Shown here one piece after another: positions 56,838-64,000 of a stretch of DNA of 64,000 bases. How positions within the stretch are numbered: the stretch's first letter is position 1; the number at the start of each line of letters is the position of its first letter. The notes below the pieces were generated by a model. The model ran no database searches, was not told the DNA's origin, and was given only the letters and a program-made list of their open reading frames with translations. Position numbers and translations under genes: made by a program. The stretch comes from Heliopora coerulea (Eukaryota > Cnidaria > Anthozoa > Scleralcyonacea > Helioporidae). Location of the stretch: assembly GCA_030142905.1 (NCBI GenBank), contig JASJOG010000028.1:1676001-1740000 (forward strand). The letters are read 5' to 3'.

Positions 56838-59800
56838 CATGGGCGTAGGAAGCGAGGGACCGCGGGGGCCGTGCTCCCCCAATATTAAATGTGGGGGGCC
56901 GGGATGTCTTTCGGCCCCCTCAAAAATAATTGAATTTGGAAAATGCGGTGACAGTGGAATTTCGGAGGTATCTGAGCTCGTGTATAAATTAATGAAATAT
57001 CTGTGTTCGAAAAGTTTATATCATTTTTCGTCGAAGTTGAACTGAGCGTCATATTTTATTTTCATACTACTTTTGTATTGTTGAGCCAAACAGCGGTATT
57101 TGCCTGATTAAAAAGTTATCATCTAGCGCACCTGCAAGCACGAACATACATTGAACTCTAAAAAGACTGGAACGATACCTGCAAACTGTATTTTGAAGTC
57201 ATCATGGAGGCTGACATGTAGGTCAATTTGCAGGTCATCCCAGTCTTCTACGCAATAAAACACGCAACCTATTGTGAAAAACATCACCCAACTTTCGGAT
57301 TTTTTGACAGTTTTCTTTTTTATCCATAGTAAGTAGAGGAAAATGTCGGTAGGACTACACATTTGTCAGAATTAACTGTCAATGAAAAGTAAAGGTTCAA
57401 TACAACTTTTTCCCACGCGTGTTTTTGACCTACATGGCTGCCCCCATGTTGGCTTCATTCAATCGTGAAACCTGGTACTACGAGGTAGCGTTCCAGTCTT
57501 TTTAGAGTTCAATGCGAACATATGAATAAATCATGAGTGCAAATAAACCCGCACGTTCTATCAAAGAGTATTTCAAACGCAAAGAGAGCCGACAGGAGTC
57601 CGTTCACTTAACTGCCTCCGAGTCTACTAACGAAGAGACTGAACAAAGAAACGTCAGCAACGTACGAGAAGGTAAGCAATTTTACGTAACGTTTTTGATT
57701 ATGCCACGGTATATTATAATTTTCCCGGCTGTTGGGTATTTATGCTAACTGAGTGTCTTTGCTCTTGTTTGGTAACTCGACACGTCGTAGTTTAGTCTAA
57801 AGTTACCAATGTTAAAGGCTTTTAGTGCCATTTTCTTGCAGATGAAAGTCTGTGTGTGAAGAACACGAACCGATAACGTCTTCCTTGGTCTTGGATAAAG
57901 ACAGTATTGATAATCAGGTACTTCTTCACTTTTAGTTTCTTTTTAAAAGCTACACCAACTTCACTGTCTTTTGTCCTGTGATGATGTGAAAACGTAACAT
58001 CGCCTATCTGAAGTAAGTTCACAAATTGCCATTACCTATTTCGGAAATGATTATAGTAACTTGTTATCTTCTTCATGCACTAATGCTTGGTAGCTACTAA
58101 TTTCATCTTTACCGGGTAACAATAAATGCACGAATTTATGTTGTGCCGAAGACTTGAGTGAACCGTTTCAACCACGCTCTAAGGAAATCCTGGAAAAGAC
58201 ATCCTATGCTGCTGGTCATGGAAAAAACTTTCGGGTTAGAAAATTTCAAGCTGATTGGTACGATAGTCATCCTTGGATTACACTATGTGGCACCAGCAAT
58301 TCAGTTTTCTGCCAATACTGTCGGAAAATGAGACAAAAAAACCTCTTAACAATGAGCTCGAAGCAAAAGAAAGCCTTTACTGTGGATGGTTTTACCAACT
58401 GGAAAAAAGCTCTTCAACGCTTTAAAGAGCACGAGAGCAGCCAAGGCCACAGAGAAAGTATGGAAAAACATATCCTTATGCGTCAACCTTCAGTTGCTAA
58501 CCAGCTAGCAACTGAACCTGAAAAGTCTCAAGCATTACGCCAGTTATTACTGAAAAAGGAAATATCTTCCATTAAATATCTTCTGAGGCAAGGAATAGCA
58601 TTACGAGGTAAGTAACAAGTTTGTTATTGATTTTTGGTCCATGCCAAAAACGCATCTGGCATTTCTAAAAAATAACCTGCATTGACAACATCCAACATTT
58701 AAATTTAGGGCATAATGAAAAAGATGAAAATTTACATCAGATGATGATGACTAGAGCTGAAGATGTACCAGAAATTTTAGAATGGCTGCAATTAAACCGT
58801 TATCAATCTCCTCAGATTGTGAATGAATTAGTCAGCATGATGGGCCAGGACGTTTTGCGTGGGATTCTCAAGAAAATCCACCAGGCAGAAAAATTTTGGT
58901 GTCATGGCAGATGAGACAAGAGATATCTCCAATAAAGAGCAATTGGTAATTTGCTGTCGTTGGGTAGATGAGTCATACAACATCCACGAAGATCCATTAG
59001 GTTTGTTTCAAATCTCAAGTTGCACAGCTGATTCAATCGTAGCACACATCAAGGATGCTCTCATACGATGTGTCTTGCTTTTGAATAACTGTCGTGGCCA
59101 GAGTTATGATGGTGCTGCAGCGATGAGTGGTAGATTTTGTGGTGTTGCGACTCAAATTCAACGACAGGAACCACGTGCAATTCCAGTTCACTGCTTAGCT
59201 CATAGCCTTAATTTGTGTTTACAAGATGCCTGCAAGTCGTCTGGGCTGATAAAAGATGCCTTAGACTTGGTCTGGGAAGCTGTCCATATTATAAACCAAT
59301 CTCCAAAGCGGGCTGAAATATTCAGAGAAAAGCGAATGGAAGTTGAAGAAAATCCCATCATCGGCCATCAGAATCTAAAACCTCTTTGCCCAACTCGTTG
59401 GACAGTTCAAATCGAAGCTATTTATGCTGTCTTGACCAACTATGAGGCTGTTAAAGCAACCTGTGAAGTAGTTGTTGAAGAAGGCGGAGATATTGGTCTG
59501 AAAGCAGATGGTATGCTTGGAAGGCTTGAGAAGTTCTCGACTCTGTTTGGTTTGCGATTGTCTTATCTTGTTTTCAGTGCAGGAGAGGAACTATCTCGGA
59601 CCCTGCAGAGTAAAGATTGCAACATCCAAGTCGCCCTTAATTCTTCCAATCTAACCCGCAACTACTACAAGCGCATGTGTTCAGATGAAGAATTTAATCG
59701 TTTCTACGATTGCGTATTAAAGGAATGAGAAAATAAAACAGAAGCTCCAACTCTGGCACGTCAGCGGAAAGCACCCGCAAGATTAGATTATGGTGCTCCT

Positions 59801-60775
59801 GGGCATTGCTTCAGCACCCCGAAAGCGTTTCATCGTCAGCAATACTTTGAAGTTCTTGATCTTCAACATGAAGGACTTGGTCAACGATTTGACCAGAAAG
59901 GATTTTCACTGTTTGGAGATATTGAACAATTACTTTTAACAGCTGCCAATACAAATCACTTTGCCATTCCCGAAGCAAATTCGGAAACATACGCTGAAGA
60001 TCTCGACGAGAAACATCTGGTTTTACAACTGAAGATGCTTTCTGATTTGGTCAAGTGTTCGAATGCTGAAGTGCCAATAAAACAGGTCACTAAGCTTGAA
60101 ACCCTGTGCAAAGTGATGCTTGAAAATGTCAACAACCGAAAGCTGTTTTCCGAGGTCGACAAGCTTCTCAGGCTATGCCTTACTATTCCAGCAACATATG
60201 CTGAACGTACGTTCTCGGTGCTTCGAAGACTGAAATCGTATCTTCGAGCGAATATGGGTCAAGAAACACTGAACAATGTCATGCTTGTTAACATTTATCA
60301 GTCGGAAATCGATGAACTTGACATCCACGAGATCGCCAAGAAATTTTCTGGTTGTAACGAACGTAGAAGGGCCTTTTTTGGTTGCTTCGATTAAAACCTT
60401 TTCCAGAACAGTAGTCACAAGCTGAGGAAGTATTGTAACTAATAATATAATTGTATTAACTCTTATTGCACGATTAAAAAGACAGGCAAAACGCTACGAT
60501 CGGACTTGCAGATGCAGACAGTAAGGAGAGATTTTGTACAAAAGTAATTAACAAAATGTCCGCATTATCCTCGCGCATTACTGTACATAGTAAGAATTCA
60601 TCTTCTGTACAGACCTGTACGACGATTATGGAAGAGGTAGATGAGACTCTAAACATGCCGTTTCCGGCGATCTAGAGACTCCACATTGTAAAAAGTTTCT
60701 CTCTCCGCGCCAACCATGGTGGTGCCTCGTGAGATCGCCCCCCCCCCTAATCCCAACTTGGTTCCTACGCCACTG
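56838..60775 (+). mobile_element. hAT-superfamily transposon, 3.9 kb
   Basis: The left end is CATGGGCGTAGGAA and the right end reads CAGTGGCGTAGGAA on the minus strand, agreeing at 12 of 14 bases. It is flanked by the perfect 8-bp duplication TGACTATT (56830-56837 and 60776-60783), the hallmark length for hAT. It sits in the loop of an older foldback and encodes a disrupted transposase. Confidence 0.9.
57533..60394 (+). pseudogene. hAT transposase (TTF zinc finger, DUF4371, hATC), disrupted
   Basis: Exons 57533-57671, 58152-58607 and 58709-60394 join in phase. The first gives MSANKPARSIKEYF, a common start for this family. The second has the TTF zinc finger (WITLCGTSNSVFCQYCRKM, FTNWKKALQRFKEHESS). 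The third has DUF4371 (GVMADETRDIS, GQSYDGAAAMSG, PVHCLAHSLNLCLQDA) and the hATC end (TIPATYAERTFSVLRRLK). Two lesions are seen: a one-base insertion in an A/T run at about 58889-58897, and TGA at 59726-59728. Otherwise the reading frame is well kept, so inactivation is fairly recent. Confidence 0.85.
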
Positions 60776-61628
60776 TGACTATTCCTCTTTTTGATTCTGA
60801 AGATGACCGCCGCTGAGGCCGTCGAAACGTCAGTCACCAACAGTCTTTCTCAAGACTATAGTAACTTGGACGATCTACTACCACTAACATGTGTCGATAA
60901 TAAAATTTGATTAAAAGTCACCCCCTGCAGGGCCTACAAGAGTTTTAAATTTCATAACTCTGTACAAAACGTCACGTTTTGCGACTTTTTCGTAGGCTTT
61001 TATTGATTGTACTAGTAAAAGTAGCACTTTATGTGATTAACACTGCTCGTTTTTAACCAAAATTATGCTAAAATTATGCTCGTTTTCCCAAATTATGCCA
61101 AAACTTGTTCTAGCACAATTGATGAAAGCCTACTTTTGCGCCCAACATAACGATTTACATAAGGGCCTTCTGCTTATACAAAGTATTAGGACTCACAAGC
61201 TACAAATTCTTGGGGCCCACAGGGAAATGTCCCGGTGGGCCACGCCGCCTCAATATCTTATTTCATATTGCTGTTGGTATGCCGAAAACTAATACAACAG
61301 TACAACAAACGCCTGGACAGATTCAATATAAAATTTAAATTACTTAGTGCTAACATTCAATGAAAGAGAGCAAGAATTATGTTCATTGCAATTTTCTCAT
61401 GCTAAAAACGTCAAAATTAGCCAATATGGATTTTGCTAGAAGGTGAATTTTCTGCCGGCTAAATTAGAAGGATTTGGAGGGGAAAAGGTGAAACTGGCGA
61501 CCCTGGAAGTAACTTGGACCTTGTCCAGCCCTGTGTCGATGTACTTCTGTTATTATGTCCAAAATGACAACTGTGAGTGCAAGTAAGATGTGTGAATACT
61601 TGCTCTTAAAAACGTCCAACAGCTGACA

Positions 61629-62096
61629 AGGGCTTTCTTGCCATAATTATTTCATGCCTATGGGTTACTATAGTTCTTGTTAGACGCCTAAATGTTTTAG
61701 CGCGGGCGTGGAATGAACTACCTTTCTACAATGAGATGCTTCTCAAGTTGAAACTCGTGGATAATCATCAGATTATCCACGAGTTTCAACTTGGTTTTTC
61801 GTCTTCAAATGTACGGAGATGTGGATTACGTAATAAGTTTAATAAAAGTAGGTATATATGATTTAATATCGTGGGTTTCGATTTTAAAGTTGTCAAAAAT
61901 CAACATGCATTTTGCCTTAGTAACTCGCATCATGCCAAAATTCAATCGGACGATTACCACATTTTATGAAAGAAATGGCGAGGGCTTTCTTGCCATAATT
62001 ATTTCATGCCCATGGGTTACTATAGTTCTTGTTAGACGCTTAAATGTTTTAGCGCGGGCGTGGAATGGACTACGTTTCTACAATGAGATGCTTCTC
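61629..62096 (+). repeat. Local direct duplication with a 23-bp palindrome between copies
   Basis: About 116 bases at 61629-61744 recur at 61981-62096 with few changes. Immediately after the first copy, CAAGTTGAAACTCGTGGATA and following bases (61744-61766) pair perfectly with 61771-61793. Duplication copy A has a single, diverged version near 5540-5640, so the extra copy arose within B. Confidence 0.8.
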
Positions 62097-63584
62097 TGTC
62101 AGTAATCTGGTTCTACATATGTGACATATTTTCTTGTGATGGGGGCGCCATCTTCAATGCTGTGGCATTGTATTACGCTCATGGCAAAATGAAGACGTCA
62201 TTTTCGGCGCTTATTCCAGGGTGGCACTTGCTGGTATTTTTACTGTCATGTGGGGTGCTTATTCCAAGGTGGCAGTTATTCCAAGGTGTCACATACTTCA
62301 GTGGCAGCTAGTGGAGCGTGTTTGAAAGAGGTTGGGTGGCTAAGCTACCAACAACTTGACGAGTTTTGGGTGTAGCCCAAATGTTTAAGGAGGTTGTAGG
62401 ACTTTCTCCTACCAACATTTTGAGAGCACTTTTGAGCGGGATCTAAGTTCGTTTTTTTTTATGTTTGGAAAGTAGAGTTCTTCTCTTCAAAAACGACAAA
62501 AAGCAAATGTCAAATGCAATCAGTTCACTTATGCAGATTGAAATTTGAATAACATAATCTTGTTGTCATGTGTATGTCTTTGATTGTATATTTTATTTGT
62601 TTGTATCATTTCTGAAAAACTTGCCATTATAAAACTGTAGTTATTAAGATTATTCGGGGACTGGGGAGAAAACTTCTCCGCACTCCCACTCCCTTTAATT
62701 TTACTATCCATGGATATTTCTTGGTATCTCTCGGGATTTCATGGGATACATATGGGATACTGGGTAAAAGACGCTCCAAGCCTGAGAACAAAAATGACCA
62801 TAACCTTATATTGCGTGTAAATCAATGTTTACAGTTTACAACAGGAAAGATTAGTTTTTTGATTGTTGACAGATCACAGAAGTACCTCTCCCGGCCTTAT
62901 GTGATTCTGTGCTGGGTAGGGGGCTTAGCCCTCCCTAGATGCTTCTTCTAGTTGGGCAATTGCTTCCCCCAGCCCCCTATGTTTCCGCCGCCCTTGACTT
63001 ACTTCATGATGATGTTTACTGGTATTTTTGCTGTCATTTGCGGCGCTTATTCCAGCGTGGCGCTTGTTGGAGGGAGGCGTTTTTTCCAGTAGATACGGTG
63101 GACTACATTGCCAACTGAGGTTAGCGAAGAGGATAATTATATTTTTACAGGTACATAATAAAGCATTGGTGAATTGTCTCCTACAGGCTATAATAAACAT
63201 TCACTTCAGAAAAGTGTAGTGGAGGCCTTGCCCTTAATCTAGTTCTGTAAATAGAACAGGTTTCTTCTAAAGAACAGGATCTTGATTGGTGCTTCGAGTT
63301 TTCTGACAACATCTAAGAGTTTAACTTTAACGTTTTTTAAAAGTGTAGGATTGGTTGGACATCTGATAACATTGACTTGAAGCATGGTTTCCATGGTAAC
63401 ATTTACCGGTGATAAAATGGGGAAAAAAAAAAAGGGAAATTTGCCTACTCATCCCCAGACTCCCATTTCTTGGCCCATCTAGTAAGAAATCTGTTGAGCG
63501 AAAATGTTATAAAGATGTTTGTCTATTCAAAAATGTTTACTTTGCTTAAAGTTTGGACCGTGGTTCGCTCGAAATGAATGTAAA

Positions 63585-64000
63585 ATGAGTCAGATTTGTG
63601 GAGATGTTTTTATCGGGAACGGGGAAGATGCTTTAAGTTGTTTAACCGACGATAAAGAGATCAAGAACATTCTTACTATTGAGAACGAACCCCTAAATCC
63701 GGCAGAAGAAAATGGGAACTTTCTGCTGAAGCATGTGAAATGTTTGGACGAGCCAGAGGCTGATTTGTTGAGCCATTTGGACGATTGCAACGAGTTTATA
63801 CAGGAAAAAGTGAAGAACAGCAAAGTTTTAGTGCACTGGTAAGACAATTTTAAAACAATTTTGAGCAGTTGTTGGTAAAGATTTTGTTCAGTCAGCGAAA
63901 TCAAAGTTTAATTAGTTACATTTTGGTTGCAATTCTGCTGGAGTATCGAGAAGTGCCACTGTTATTCTAGCTTTCATGATGAAGGTGCAAAATATCGATT
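63585..64000 (+). CDS. DUSP12/YVH1-like phosphatase, exon 1 and partial exon 2 (copy B)
   Basis: Exon 1 is 63585-63838, the same length as in copy A (254 bp) and about 90 percent identical in protein (MSQICGDVFIGNGEDALSCL). The chosen ATG aligns with the only conserved start in copy A; an upstream ATG is followed by a stop within four codons. Exon 2 begins at 63933 and runs off the window. Joined, it would give HCSAGVSRSAT, the most common form of the DUSP active site, unlike HCFAGVSRS in copy A. The intron acceptor, however, reads TTGCAA instead of TTGCAG, so normal splicing is doubtful unless this is a sequence error. Either copy could be the working gene. Confidence 0.7.

Larger units (their letters stand above)
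56646..60892. mobile_element. Foldback element split by a hAT insertion
   Basis: Arms 56647-56762 and 60777-60892 are inverted copies with about ten differences over 114 bases. They are flanked by a perfect 12-base repeat GTCGATAATAAA (56634-56645 and 60893-60904). Removing the inner hAT leaves a foldback of about 300 bp. Each arm carries CTGAAGATGAC...GTCGAAACGTC, again hammerhead-like. Confidence 0.8.
55378..64000 (+). repeat. Segmental duplication, copy B
   Basis: Aligns to 3588-8171 in the same orientation. It is interrupted by the foldback at 55792-56239, by the foldback/hAT complex at 56646-60892, and by a local duplication near 61629-62096. It runs off the window end inside the second DUSP exon, so the duplicated unit may extend further. 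Confidence 0.85.

Overview
The window looks like nuclear DNA of an early-branching animal, most likely an anthozoan cnidarian such as a stony coral. This is inferred from short, phase-consistent GT-AG exons, AT-rich introns, and a dense mixture of hAT, Ginger-type, BEL/Pao and Penelope-like elements with many foldback repeats. No bacterial operon, rRNA, CRISPR array or certain functional tRNA was seen.

Layout. 1-3590 is repeat-rich intergenic DNA with perfect hairpins and a broken Penelope GIY-YIG piece. 3590-8171 is the first copy (A) of a diverged segmental duplication that ends in two exons of a DUSP12/YVH1-like phosphatase. 10145-21732 is a 14-exon coiled-coil gene of probable centrosomin/CDK5RAP2/myomegalin type; it carries an in-frame TAG, and its introns hold tRNA-like foldbacks and degenerate microsatellites. 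22173-22991 is a deleted BEL/Pao element with a 5-bp target duplication. 23043-25934 is a Ginger-type cut-and-paste element (integrase, Ulp1 protease, PHD finger) with a CCGG target duplication and no integrase core. 26743-31200 is a decayed hAT element containing an inverted pair of Penelope fragments with a hammerhead-ribozyme-like hairpin. 31.2-40.7 kb has no recognisable gene, only an AT-rich tandem repeat.

40.7-55.2 kb is the most unusual locus. A TPR array of about 47 units, each exactly 40 residues (120 bp) and in part nearly identical in DNA, splices in phase through three small exons into a trypsin-like serine peptidase with a visible His/Asp/Ser triad. A tandem-repeat sensor joined to a protease effector resembles conflict or innate-immunity architectures, but that role is inference. 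Its 5' end is uncertain because an in-frame TGA lies in the first TPR of the long exon.

55.4-64.0 kb is the second duplication copy (B), in the same orientation. It is interrupted by a foldback element and by another foldback that a 3.9-kb hAT element has entered. It ends in a second DUSP12-like gene start whose intron-1 acceptor reads AA instead of AG. Copies A and B carry different foldback insertions at the same ancestral position.
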